Assembly: GCA_963575745.1 (NCBI GenBank)
Contig: CAUYUJ010015699.1
Span: forward strand, 45,001-67,500
Reading direction: 5' to 3'
Length of the DNA: 22,500 nt
DNA from: Prorocentrum cordatum
Lineage: Eukaryota > Sar > Dinophyceae > Prorocentrales > Prorocentraceae
The position numbers and the translations under genes are program-made. The notes beneath the pieces are model-generated. The model saw only the letters and a program-made list of their open reading frames with translations, was not told where the DNA came from and did no database searches. Positions within the stretch are counted from its first letter, which is position 1. Each line of letters opens with the position of its first letter. Positions 1-9,046 of the stretch are shown here, piece by piece.

Positions 1-2
1 CG

Positions 3-560
3 AGGGAGCTCGAGCCTGAGAGGCGCCGTCTGCCTTGGCCTGAGGACTTCGGAGGGCGCCCTGGCAGGCCCACTGTGGCTGAGCTACGGAAAGTGACTTC
101 GCCCTGCAAGCCGCAGTCTGGGCCCAACTTCGACAGCATCCGTCCAAGTGAATCCAATCTGGTGGATGACTTGGGCATTGATGCCCTCATTGATTTGCTT
201 GTGGCTATCGAGCAGCAAGCAGATTGGCCCAGTTTCATCATCAAGATGACCTTCGTTCCCATGGCACATGGCGGCCTTCGGCCCATTGCGTCGTTGACAG
301 CGGTGGTCAGAGTTCACGGCAGGCTTCGCGGGCTCACCATGCAGCACTGGGAGAAGGCCAGTGACAGGCCCTATTGGTGGGCGTGCGCAGGGCGCACATG
401 TGACAGAGCGGTGTGGCAGCAGCAGACGAGATCACAGTGAATTGCGATGATGGCTGAACTTCGCCCCGATCAAGACTGGGCCTCTGCGAGCATCATGCTG
501 GACCTTTGGAAGGCATTCGAGCAGGTCTCGCATCGGTGCCTTGTGCAGGCAGCCATTATG
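3..560 (+). pseudogene. Reverse transcriptase fragment: pre-RT, fingers and first catalytic aspartate
   Basis: Read in one frame from base 3, this gives a leader containing LPWPEDFGGRPGRP, then an RT finger block (WPSFIIKMTFVPMAHGGLRP), where GGLRPIASL corresponds to the usual DGG-RPI motif. RACAGRT-like and AVWQQQ sequence follows and then LDLWKAFEQVSH, which holds the first catalytic aspartate of RT motif A (codon 501-503). In the family this domain copies element RNA into DNA at a nicked target. A TGA at 438-440 breaks the frame before motif A. After AAIMFG, near 560, similarity moves to another frame. No start codon is assigned because the protein should begin upstream of the window. Identification rests on the order of RT blocks. 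Confidence 0.8.
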
Positions 561-1010
561 TTCGGTTCCCGCCCTGGCTGGCCAAGCTGCAGATCTGTCT
601 GTACCGTGCGCCGAGGGTGCTGCACCTCGACGGGTGCTGCTCGCAGGAGGCGCAGGTAGTCCAGACGGTGCTCGCTGGAGACGCCCTCGCCACGGGCTTC
701 ATGCAGCTCATGCTGTTGCAGCCGCTCGGCGAGATGGTCGCGCAGTTCGGGGCCGTCGCGCCAGCCATCGTGGTCGACGACCTGGTGCTCCAGCGCTGGG
801 GCGGGGCCAAGCGCGTGGAAGACGATCTAGTGGGCGCTGCTCGTGTATTGGTGCAGCAGCTGAGGAACGTTTAGCTCAAGATCGCGGTGAAGAAGTCTAA
901 GGTCATGGGTAACTCACCAGGCTTGCGCAGCAGCATATCGGGGCGCCTGCTCAATATTGCTGGAGTCCAAGGGTGGCGTCACGCGCGCAACTTGGGCATT
1001 GATCACGCAG
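561..1010 (+). pseudogene. Reverse transcriptase fragment: palm with catalytic V-D-D box
   Basis: After a frameshift the RT continues with FPPWLAKLQICLYRAPRVLH, a motif-B-like segment (VQTVLAGDALATGFMQLML) and the active-site box AIVVDDLVLQ, with the paired aspartates at codons 776-781. The usual YADD or FADD is replaced by V-V-D-D, a form I associate with dinoflagellate LINE-like RTs; both metal-binding aspartates are present. Downstream KKSKVMGNS and ARNLGID match RT blocks 6 and 7. A TAG at 872-874 interrupts the region between the palm and block 6. Near 1010 the similarity changes frame again. Confidence 0.82.
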
Positions 1011-1967
1011 AAGGGGCGACGTGCTGCTCGGGCCCTTCGGCAGCAACGCCTAGCCAACGTCGAGCTTCGCCTGGGCAAGATGCAGAGCTTTTTGGACCTG
1101 AGGCGCGGGCGCACTGCTGCAGCCAAGGGTGCGTTCACAGGCCTCCACCTTGCGGCGGTGTGCGGCGTCAGCTGCGCTGGCCTCCACTCCAGCGGGTTGT
1201 CCAGGATGTGTTCCATCGCGGTCAGAGCCGTTGAGCCACGGTCAGCAGGCAAAAAGACCACCGCTGTGCTGATGCTCTCGGGGGCCAAGAATTTCGACCC
1301 CATCATCACTGCCACGCTGGGGCCTGCCATGATGCTGGCCAAGGCTGTATGGGAGAAGTGGATTCCGACGTCCACTTTGCATTCAATGTTCGGGTGGCAC
1401 GTGAAGGTCGCCAAGCACTGGGGCGACGTGCGTGGTCCGCTCGTTGCAGCAGTGGTGTCTCTGCAGAGGATCGGGTTCACACTCAGCTCCTTCACTGTTT
1501 GGGTCTCCGACGCGGGCGGGAAGCTCAACTTGGCGGTGCGCTCAACCTGGGCGGTCACGCAGATTGTCACGTGGGGCGTCGAGCGGTGGCAGTTGGCTCA
1601 GCTGCCCAAGGGTACGCACTACGACATCTACGGTGCTGGCGGCGTCTTCCTGTCGCAGGTCAGGCGGTGGGTAACGTCGGGTCGAGGCCCCGCCAAGGTC
1701 GCTAAGGTTTTTGGGACGTTGGCGCCCAGTGAAGCTGGGTATGCCAGATCATGCCTGGTCGACGGTCAGTGCCTCAACGAGCGGCGCTGTGCGGCAGGCC
1801 TCAGCTCTTACTCGCTCTGCTCGGTGTGTCCCAGCAAGTTGTGGGCGCTTCGGCATAGGCACGTGGGGCGCCAAGGTGCTTGGCCGTCTTCGACCCTTCC
1901 AGAGGGGCCGGAGCGCTTCAAGGGCAAGGGCGGCCCCGTCACGATCAGGACTCTGCTAGAGAGGTAG
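1011..1967 (+). pseudogene. LINE-like polyprotein fragment: RT thumb and connection region
   Basis: About 318 codons stay open after the frameshift near 1010. They begin KGRRAARALRQQRLANVEL, a basic helical thumb, and pass through AAVCGVSCAG and DPIITATLGPAMMLAKAVW. The latter resembles the connection segment between RT and RNase H in dinoflagellate LINE-like proteins. Near the end LCSVC followed by HRH could be a damaged zinc knuckle. The TAG at 1965-1967 is only a point interruption, because the same frame continues into RNase H. No catalytic residue is expected in this part. Its long open stretch suggests that decay has been patchy or fairly recent. Confidence 0.7.
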
Positions 1968-2360
1968 TGGCTGCCAGAACCGCTCACGGAGTGGAGGCCG
2001 CCAGGTGACGACTTCCTGGCGCACCTGCAGTGGATCGAGGGCTACGACGGGGGCTTGCCGTTTGCAGAGCCCGACCTGTTCGCAGATGGAGCCTACATCG
2101 ACGGTGGCGCCAGGATTGCCTGTGCAGGATGTTCCGTTATTGCGTTGCCTAGCGGCGGCGATCACATCGACTTTGGGCCAAGGTCTGCCACGCGTGCGTT
2201 GGCCTCCCCTTTGGCTGGTGCTTTGCAGTCCATTGACGGCGGCGAGCTGTTGGCACTTCTTCTGCTTCTCAAGAACACCATTCCGCCAGTGACAGCTCAT
2301 TTTGACGCTGGGTTTGTGGTGAATGGCATCAATATTCGTGGGCCCGTTGTCACCCAGCAG
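1968..2360 (+). pseudogene. RNase H domain, first part (D, E, D residues)
   Basis: In the same frame as the preceding segment, WLPEPLTEWRPPGDD leads to LFADGAYIDGG, where the aspartate (codon 2085-2087) is the first RNase H metal ligand. GGELLALLLLL supplies the glutamate (2244-2246), and HFDAGFVVNGI supplies the next aspartate (2304-2306). In such elements RNase H removes the RNA template after first-strand synthesis. The spacing fits a type I RNase H fold. Similarity switches frame in the stretch encoding VVTQQQG, close to 2355. The expected catalytic residues are all present on both sides of the frameshift. Confidence 0.75.
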
Positions 2361-2363
2361 CAA

Positions 2364-3320
2364 GGCAGCCTGGGCGGAACTGTGTGTTCGCGTCTGGCAC
2401 GCAGTGCAGCACTTTGGGGGGCTGGGCGCAGGCGGCCTCGCAGTTGTCAAGGTCGAATCGCACGCTTCTGTTCAGCACGTCTAGGGCCAGGTCACGGCCA
2501 GAGCGCGCAGAGGCAACATCGAAGCTGATCGGTGTGCCAAGCTTATTGTTGCTCAAATCAGCGCTCCCGACGCCCTTCGGCAGACCATCCAGGCGAGGCA
2601 GACCATGCTCGACGCCGCGTTTTTCTGGGCTTCGATTGCTTGCGGCACGGCTGCCGATGGCAGAGCTGACATCTCGGACGAGAAGGTCACGAAGCAGGCC
2701 AGCAATATTCAGTTACACCTCGCGGCTCACGAAGTCATCGTGGTCCCGAATGGGGGCATTCGCTGTTTGCGCTGCCTCAGGGCCGCGTACATCAGCAACA
2801 TCAAAGCGCACTTCTGGGCCAAGCCCTGCGTGCCCAAGCCGTGCGCCCCGTCGCACTCTGGCAGTACTTCGAAGAAGCGATCTGCTCGAGCAGCCATGGC
2901 GACGGCGGCCACGGCGGCGGCGGCCTTCGCCGCGTTGGCGCGGGCCCAGCAGGAGACGACCTTTGCTGGGGCTACTGGCGACGGCAGCACCGAGTTGCCG
3001 AAGGCCAAGGCTCTCAAGACAGCCCAGCAGAAGATCGACTACCTGTTGTCGGCAGCGTCTGGAGCGAGCTCGAGCGGGTCTGCGCGCTCGACATCGGCTG
3101 AGAAAGATGTTGCCAGTGCTAGTGAGGCTCCTGTAGGCCCCCCTGCAGACGCCCCAGTCGGACCTTGCACGCGCGCTCCCGTGGGGCCCGCGGCTGAGTC
3201 CCCGTGTGGCTTGGGTTCGGCTGGCGGCGCGAGCATTGTGGGTGGGCCTGCTTCGCTTCTCCCCTCGGGGTCCCTCGGGTCTCCTCCAAGCCCCGCTGCA
3301 GAAGCCCTGGGGGGGGGCCC
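2364..3320 (+). pseudogene. RNase H C-terminal part, linker and first C-x2-C knuckle
   Basis: The frame reads AAWAELCVRVWHAVQHF and then VVKVESHASVQHV, containing the RNase H histidine (codon 2461-2463). A TAG at 2482-2484 follows, and then ARRGNIEADRCAK with the last RNase H aspartate (2527-2529). Beyond this HEVIVVPNGGIRCLRC forms a C-x2-C knuckle with cysteines at 2764 and 2773. From about 2880 the sequence becomes alanine-, proline- and serine-rich, with a repeated APVGP motif (about 3130-3190), and looks like a disordered linker. The end is approximate because the frame change lies in low-complexity sequence. Confidence 0.7.
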
Positions 3321-3736
3321 GCGGCGGCGAGGGTGCGCCCGCCGATTTGTCCTGCTTTCGCAGTGCGGCCAGCAGTCTGGTGGCCTCGCAAGGTTGCGTT
3401 GTTTCGTCTCGCCGCTCGGGCTCGCCCGATCGGTCTTGGCCGAAGGCTTTCGATTGCCCCTCTGGCCTCAGCGCTGCGTCGTCGACCGCTGGCGTTGGCG
3501 CTGGGGTTCCAGGAGTGGCGAGCGGCGAGCATGTTCTCACGACCATCGTTGGATATCGCATTTGCACGCGCTGCCATTGCTATGCGAGAGTGTCCGGAGG
3601 CAAGCACAGGGGATTGTCCGCATAATGCAAGCTACCAGAGAGCGCTCGTGGTTTGCAGCATCGCCTCGAGAAGGTCGAAAGGATCAGGCTCGGGCTGCCG
3701 CCGCAGGCGGTGCAGCCGAAGGCGCAGGCTCGATGA
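3321..3736 (+). pseudogene. LINE-like polyprotein C-terminus with second C-x2-C knuckle
   Basis: The third frame gives SLVASQGCVVSSRRSGSPDR and then GEHVLTTIVGYRICTRCHCY, with cysteines at 3563 and 3572. This echoes the earlier HEVIVVPNGGIRCLRC block (histidine-valine, spacer, arginine, C-x2-C), so the protein probably had two related knuckles. A TAA at 3623-3625 interrupts the frame. CKLPESARGLQHRLEKVERI then continues in the same frame to a final stop at 3734-3736. The role of the knuckles in these elements is presumably nucleic-acid binding, which is inference. Confidence 0.6.
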
Positions 3737-3918
3737 TGATTTGGGGGCTTGGCCTGCCGGCGGCGAGTCGGCCCTTTCGGCTTGCTCGCCCCTTTGCCGC
3801 TCGGCCCCCCTAGGCTTGCGCCTGCCGCCAGCCACGTCCGCCAGTGTTGCGGCTGCTTGAACCTGAGCTCGTGCTGCGCGAGCCTGGCCACAGCTTTTAA
3901 AAAGGGTGGGAAAAAAGC
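3737..3918 (+). other. 3' non-coding tail of the LINE-like element
   Basis: This sequence lies between the last stop and the tandem array. It is GC-rich and ends in an A-rich run (ttttaaaaagggtgggaaaa at 3895-3914). An A-rich 3' end suits a LINE, but no target-site duplication can be checked because the 5' end is outside the window. Confidence 0.4.
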
Positions 3919-3919
3919 C

Positions 3920-5035
3920 CCGGTGGCCGCGCCCGCATGCCTTCCCCCCAGCTTTCGGCACGCCCCTCGCGCGTTTCGTGGCCCCATAGGGAGCTCTACC
4001 GAGGGCTCCAGTGCCAGCGCCCGCATTCCTCCCCACCACCGATTTCGGCACACCCCTCGTGCGCTTCGTGGCCCCATAGGGAGCCCCACCGAAGGCCCCA
4101 GTGCCACCGCCCGCATGCTTCCCCACCACCCATGTCGGCACACCCCTCACACGGTCCGTGGCCCCATAGCGAGCTCCACCGAAGGCTCCAGTGGCTGCGC
4201 CCGCGTGCCCCCCACCATTCATGTCGGTACACCCCTCGCACGCTTCGTGGCCCCATCGGGAGCTCCACCGAAGGCTCCAATGCCACCGCCCGCATGCGTC
4301 ACCAACACTACTTTCGGCACGCCTCTCACACGCTTCGTGGCTCCATAGGGAGTTCCACCGAAGGCCCCGGTGCCACGGGCCGCATGCGTCACCCACACTA
4401 ATTTCGGTACGCCCCTTACGCGTTATGCGGCCTCATAGGGACCTCCACCGAAGGCCCCAGTGGCTGCGCCCGCATCCGTCACCCACACCCATTTCGGCAC
4501 ACCCCTCACACGTTTCGTTGTTCCATAGCGAGCTCCACCGACGGCCCCAGTGCCACCGCCCGCATGCGTCACCCACTCCCTTTTCGGCACGCCCCTCGCT
4601 TCGTGGCCCCATAGCGAGCTTCACCGAACGCCCCTCCGTGGCCCCATAGGGAGCTCCACCGAAGGCTCCAGTGGCTGCGCCCGCATGCGTCACCCACACC
4701 GATTTCGGCACAACCCTTACACGTCTCGTGGCCCCATGGGGAGCTCCACCGAAGGTCCCAGTGCCACCGTCCGCATGCGTCACCCACACCAATTTCGGCA
4801 CACCCCTTACGCGTTCTGTGGCCTCCTAGGGAGCTCCACCGAAGGCGCCAGTGGCTGCGTGCGCATGCGCCCACCGCACTCATTTCGGCACACCCCGCAC
4901 ACGTTTCGCGACCCCAACGCCCCTCACGCGTTTCGTGGCCCCACAGGGGATTCCTCCGACGGCCCCAGTGGTTGCCGCACCTATTTCGGCACACCCCTCA
5001 TACGCTTCGTGGTCCCATGGGGAGGCCCTCCGACT
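3920..5035. repeat. 90-bp tandem repeat array, about 12 units, partly arranged as 180-bp dimers
   Basis: The landmark TTCGGCA (or a variant) recurs at about 3954, 4044, 4134, 4223, 4313, 4403, 4493, 4583, 4704, 4794, 4884 and 4985. Spacing is 90 bp almost throughout (one 89). The two exceptions, 121 and 101 bp, contain partial duplications of the unit's own sequence (4590-4660 and 4905-4945). Each unit carries cgtggccccatagggagctc and ccgcatgcgtcaccca. A short variable tag alternates between GTGCCACCG and GTGGCTGCG. Because 90 is a multiple of three, several frames stay open and encode repeats such as STEGPSATARM. No start, domain or preferred frame supports coding, so I treat the array as a satellite or minisatellite. 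Confidence 0.9.
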
Positions 5036-5444
5036 GCGGTGCATACAACTACGGTATTCACTACAGCATATGGTCGGGTCCTTCGCCTGGCTAATTCTAG
5101 ACCCAGGTGTTTTTCTATGATTTCGCCCTCGGGGGCCCGTTACTGGGGCCGGGGCGCCCCCGGCACCATCCACAATGGATCCGGGGCGAAACGTTGATCC
5201 TGGGGAAGGGGTCGGGACCTCTGGGGCGCGCATGAAAAGAACTCATATCGGTGGGTGTCGGGGACTGCGCGCCATCACTATGCACCTCAGATGAATGCGA
5301 GTTGAGACAGCGCTAGCTGGCCTTCGGGTGGCCCCCTCGTCGCCACGGCTGGACGCAACTCGGAAAACTGGTGCGTTTGGTTCCAAGGAGGGATCTGGTG
5401 ACCGACTTAGCTGCTGTTGTCTCAACTCACCCTGCTCCGATATT
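5036..5444. other. Unassigned sequence between the array and the first TIR element
   Basis: Mixed-composition sequence with no recognisable protein, RNA gene or repeat. Short open stretches exist on both strands but none shows a known motif. Confidence 0.6.
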
Positions 5445-5641
5445 CGGCGGCGAGCCCGGAGGGGAAGTGAGAAGGGCCGGGCCTTCTGAGAAGTCTTGAA
5501 GCCACACCTGGGCTTCCGAGAAGTCATACAAGCCTTCCCGAAGACACGGAGGATTCCTCAGAAGGCCAGCATGCTTCCGAGAAGTCCCGCTGCCTTCTGA
5601 TAAGGCCTTTTCCTCTTCACTTTCCCCCCCGCTCGCCGCCG
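5445..5641 (+). mobile_element. MITE-like TIR element, family A, copy 1 (197 bp)
   Basis: It begins cggcggcgagc and ends gctcgccgccg, an exact inverted match. The inverted similarity runs inward through the GGGGAAGTGAGAAGG and CCTTTTCCTCTTCACTTTCC regions. The interior is built from GCCTTCTGAGAAG-like half-palindromes. A near-same-length copy in the same orientation lies at 22095-22292 and an inverted copy at about 15008-15190. There is no coding capacity. No clear target-site duplication is visible. Confidence 0.85.
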
Positions 5642-5756
5642 ACATCGGGAACGTCAAACAGCTGCTAAACCTGAGTGACCCGCGGATATGGTGAGGAGTT
5701 TAAGTCAAACGCTATTCCCAAACAAGGCCACTTCAGGTTGGGGGTGGGCCGTTGGT

Positions 5757-6185
5757 CGAGACTGGTCTCTTGGAGATCCCGATTATGATTCTCATCCAAG
5801 CGCAACCTTCACAGGCGTTTGGTGGCTCTCCGTGATACAGGAAGTCCATTCGTCCCTGGGCCCGAGTCCGAGCAGGGCGCGACCCTTACAGCTGGCCAGA
5901 TCTTCGTGTTGCTATAGTCCCAATCTTGGGCTTGATCTTGACGGTGCAGATGCAACCCTTGTAGGTGGCCGATTCCTCGTGCTGCCAGTGCTAAACTCGT
6001 GGTCCTGATTCGGATCGTTTGGAGCCGACCCTCCTACGTTCAGTGCTCTCCGTGTTGCCAGAACTCTGCTCCCGAGCTTGTCTTGGAACGCCTGGAACCG
6101 AGACCTCCAGGGTGAAGGTGCTGTTCATGTTGCCCTGACTCCTGCTGGACCTGAGTTTGAGTGTCGGGAGCCAGCAATCCAGCGC
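5757..6185. repeat. Degenerate 73-75-bp tandem array, about six units
   Basis: Unit starts resembling CGTGTTGCCAG occur at about 5757, 5831, 5905, 5978, 6051 and 6126, spaced 73-75 bp. Best conserved are the unit start and features such as cttggaacgcctgg against gggagcc and gatcttgacggtgcagatgc against gattctcatccaagcgc. The copies are strongly diverged, so this is an old array. 5642-5756 shows nothing recognisable. Confidence 0.6.
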
Positions 6186-6189
6186 CCCC

Positions 6190-6285
6190 TTCCTCGTCTT
6201 CGTCGTCGTCGTCGTCCTCGTCTTCGTCCCAGACGTCGTCGTCGTCATTGTCCTAGTCGTCGTCGTCGTCGTCGTCGTCGTCCTA

Positions 6286-6325
<40 letters not shown>

Positions 6326-6333
6326 TTGTCTTA

Positions 6334-6419
<86 letters not shown>

Positions 6420-6420
6420 T
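6190..6420. repeat. GTC triplet microsatellite
   Basis: The + strand is an almost uninterrupted run of CGT/GTC triplets with a few variants (cattgtc, ccgccg). Every frame is open and gives homopolymer-like peptides, which are artefacts. The sequence is the reverse complement of the GAC block downstream (about 6546-8620), so the two could pair as an inverted repeat. Confidence 0.9.
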
Positions 6421-6545
6421 CGCGCCGCGCTGGCGGCGCTGCGGAAGCCCCCGCGCTCGGGCGCCCCGCACCCGCTCGCAGCAGGGCCCCCGCTTCTCGT
6501 CGCCCACGCGGTGCCCTCCAGGGGGCGACTGCGCGTCATGGCCAC
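6421..6545. other. GC-rich spacer between triplet blocks
   Basis: Non-repetitive GC-rich sequence that marks the switch from GTC on the + strand to GAC on the + strand. No gene recognised. Confidence 0.5.
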
Positions 6546-6715
6546 GAGGAGGACGGCGATCCTCGACGACGACTCGGAGGCGGGGAAGGAGGAGGAGGAG
6601 GAGGAGGAGGAGGACGACGACCCTCGACGACGACGACGATCCTCGACGACGACGCCGACGACGCGGGCGCGGACAACGACGTCGGTCCTCGACGACGACG
6701 ACACAGAACACCAGC
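6546..6715 (+). repeat. Segmental duplication, copy 1
   Basis: It starts with gaggacggcgatcctcgacg, continues through ctcggaggcggggaaggagg, a GGA run and cgacgccgacgacgcgggcg, and ends near acacagaacacca. The same order and spacing recur at 6936-7130. The two copies differ mainly in lengths of triplet runs. Confidence 0.8.
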
Positions 6716-6716
6716 T

Positions 6717-6930
6717 GGGGGCCCCTAAACGGGGCGGTGACCACACCGTGCGGTGAGTCGGTGGGGATTCGGGGTCACCGCACGGCTTTGGGGCTCGGGT
6801 CGTTCTCCGGGGACGTCTCGGGCGACGGGCCTCCGGGGTCCCAAAACCGTGCAGTAACGGACCGTGCGGTGAGGTCTCTTGGGGTTCCAAGGTCACCGCA
6901 CGGTCTGTCACCGCACAGTTTCGGGACTCC
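6717..6930 (+). mobile_element. TIR element, family B, copy 1 (214 bp)
   Basis: The 5' end reads ggggcccctaaacggggcgg. The reverse complement of the 3' end reads ggagtcccgaaactgtgcgg, and the two arms then share the CCGTGCGGTGA core. Two internal hairpins use CCGTGCGGTGA against TCACCGCACGG, at about 6748-6788 and 6866-6903. Parts recur at 20580-20700 and 20915-21037. The first hairpin contains CGGTGAGT, which matches a eukaryotic 5' splice-site consensus. The element lies exactly between the two segmental-duplication copies. Confidence 0.75.
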
Positions 6931-6935
6931 AAAAT

Positions 6936-7130
6936 GAGGACGACGACGATCCTCGACGACGACTCGGAGGCGGGGAAGGAGGATGAGGAGGAGGAGGAGG
7001 AGGAGGAGGAGGACGACGACCCTCGACGACGACGAACCTCGACGACGACGACGATCCTCGACGACGACGCCGACGACGCGGGCGCGGACAACGACGTCGG
7101 TCCTCGACGACGACGACGACACATAACACC
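6936..7130 (+). repeat. Segmental duplication, copy 2
   Basis: Parallel to 6546-6715: gatcctcgacgacgactcgg, aggcggggaaggagg, a GGA run, a short additional CCTCGACGA unit, gccgacgacgcgggcgcgga, then acacataacacca. It lies directly downstream of the family B element. Confidence 0.8.
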
Positions 7131-7335
7131 ACGAGGACGAACTTCGACGACGACGACGAGGACGATGAGGACGAGGATGCCGACTAGGACGAGGACAAGG
7201 ACGATCCATGACGACGACCACGAGTACGACGGCGAGGACGAGGACGGGGACGACGACGATGACGACGATGACGACGACGGCGAGGACGCGGACGGGGACG
7301 CGGAGGAAGACGAGGAGGAGGAGGAGGAGAAGAAA

Positions 7336-7377
<42 letters not shown>

Positions 7378-7689
7378 TAGGAGACGACGACGACATCTAG
7401 GACGACGCCGAGGAGAAGGAGGACGACTAGGACGACGAGGGTGACGACGACGACGATGACGAAGACGAAGACAACGACGACGATCGTCGAAGACGACGAC
7501 TTGGATGAGGACGAGGACGACGATCAGGACGGCAACGAGGGCGCGGACGACGGCGACGACGACGAGTGCCAGGACGACCACAACGTCGAGTACGACGATG
7601 ATAACAGCGACGAGGACGAGGACATGGACTATGACGATCCTCGACGTCGATGGCGTCGGACGGCGAGGACGATGATGATGACGACGACT

Positions 7690-7723
<34 letters not shown>

Positions 7724-8620
7724 CGATCCTCGACGACGACGACGACGGGTGCGAGGACGAGCACGGCCGTGACCACGACGACGTCGAGGAGTACGGTAAT
7801 GACGACGACGACGACGACGAGGGCGAGGACGAAGGACGAGGACGGGGACGAGGACGACGAAAACGATGACGACGGCGACCACGACGACGACTAGGGCGAG
7901 GACGGGGACGACGATGATGACGACGATACCAGACTACGATGACGACGACGAGGATACTCGACAACGGCGACGAATGCGAGTGCGACGACGACGACGACCC
8001 TCGACCACGACGAGGACGAGGACGATCCTCGACGAAGACTGTAACGAGGACTAGGACGAGGACCAGGACGACGACCAGGGCGAGGACGACGACGAGGACG
8101 AGGAGGAGGGGGAGGAGGAGGAGGACGAAGACGGCGATGAACCCGAGTGCGACGACGAGGACGATCTTCGACCAGGACGAGGACAAGGCCGATCCCTGAC
8201 GACGACGACGGTAACGACGACGAGGGCGGTGCTCGTGTCGACGACGACTGCGACGACTTGGACGAGGACGACGACAACGAGGTGGAGGGGGAGGACGGCG
8301 ACAACCCTCGGCGACGACGACGACGGCGACGACGAAGGCAAGGACTACTGCGGCGATGATCCTCGACGACGACGACGCCGACGCCGACGCCGACGCCGAT
8401 CACAACGACGAGGACGACGGCGAGGATAATCACAATCACGACTGGACGTCGATGACGGTTCTCGACGACGACGAGGATGAGGAGAACGATCAGGACGAGG
8501 AACATGACGACTAGAACAAGGACGAGGACGAGAAGGGGGAGGAAGACGATGTGGAGGAGGAGGAGGAGGACGACGACGACAACGACGAGGACGAGGACGA
8601 CGACTAGGATGAGGACTACG
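7131..8620. repeat. GAC/GAG triplet-rich tract
   Basis: About 1.5 kb of imperfect GAC, GAG and GAT triplets on the + strand, with scattered copies of the word GATCCTCGACGACGAC (for example near 7725 and 8358). Open frames on both strands encode Asp/Glu-, Thr/Arg- or Ser/Val-rich runs that depend only on the triplet phase. I see no domain or flanking non-repeat coding sequence, so I do not call an acidic protein. Confidence 0.85.
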
Positions 8621-8621
8621 A

Positions 8622-8710
8622 CAACGTCCTCGTCGTCGTTGTCCTCGTCGTCGTCGTCGTCGTCCTCGTCCCCGTCCCCATCCTGGTCCTCGTCGTCCTC
8701 GTCCTCCTGC
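8622..8710. repeat. GTC triplet tract, reversed strand
   Basis: At about 8622 the + strand changes abruptly from GAC/GAG to CGT/CTC triplets, restoring the orientation seen at 6190-6420. Confidence 0.8.
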
Positions 8711-9046
8711 CCTTGTCCGTTTTCCCCCTCGCCCTCGCCCCCGCCCTCGCCGCCGACGACGACGACGAGCCCAGGCGACTTCGGCGCCTCCGCCCGCGGC
8801 TCCCCGAAGGGCGGCGCGCCCCTCAGCGCCAGCAGCTCGGCGCGCAGCCTGCGCGGCGCGCCGCCCCCGCGCGCCCCTGCCGACGGCCCGCCGCCGCCCG
8901 CCGGCGGGCCCGGCCTCGCCCCGCTGGAGACCGCCGCCCCCCCGCGGCGGGCGGCGGCGTGGCCCTCGGCGGCCCGTCGGCTGCTCTCGGGGGCGGCCAG
9001 GAGAGTAGGGGGCCAGGAGAGTGGGGGCGGCCAGGAGAGCAGGGGG
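8711..9046. other. GC-rich sequence, possible minus-strand coding remnant
   Basis: No family recognised. On the minus strand one frame reads RRLRAELLALRGAPPFGEP, which is more protein-like than its surroundings. It runs without a break into the triplet tract (Asp/Glu-rich) below 8750. There is no conserved domain. It could be an exon remnant or chance in GC-rich DNA. Confidence 0.25.

Larger units (their letters stand above)
1..3918 (+). mobile_element. Degenerate non-LTR (LINE-type) retrotransposon, 5'-truncated by the window edge
   Basis: Conceptual translation on the + strand gives, in order, reverse transcriptase, a connection region, RNase H and a C-terminal region with two similar C-x2-C knuckles. 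This is the order of the LINE-like elements common in dinoflagellate genomes. An endonuclease domain, if one existed, lies upstream of base 1. The reading frame is broken by stops at 438, 872, 1965, 2482 and 3623 and by frame changes near 560, 1010, 2355 and 3320, so the copy cannot make protein. The last coding residues end at the stop at 3734-3736. About 180 bp of 3' sequence follows, ending in an A-rich stretch (3897-3918). Order and motifs are seen in the sequence; assignment to a dinoflagellate lineage is from family resemblance. Confidence 0.85.

Noticed and set aside
1-3736. Splicing instead of decay to explain frame changes in the LINE
   Set aside because: The frame changes occur over a few bases with no removed sequence between matching segments, and in-frame stops are present as well.
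3632-4396. 254-codon minus-strand frame over the 90-bp array
   Set aside because: A 90-bp period keeps several frames open; the repeated peptides differ by frame and none shows a domain or a preferred frame.
3920-5035. CRISPR-like array
   Set aside because: There are no short identical repeats separated by unique spacers; whole 90-bp units are homologous, and the context is eukaryotic.
6934-7869. Long Asp/Glu-rich open frames as acidic proteins
   Set aside because: They depend only on the phase of GAC/GAG triplets; other frames and the opposite strand are equally open and there is no domain or start context.
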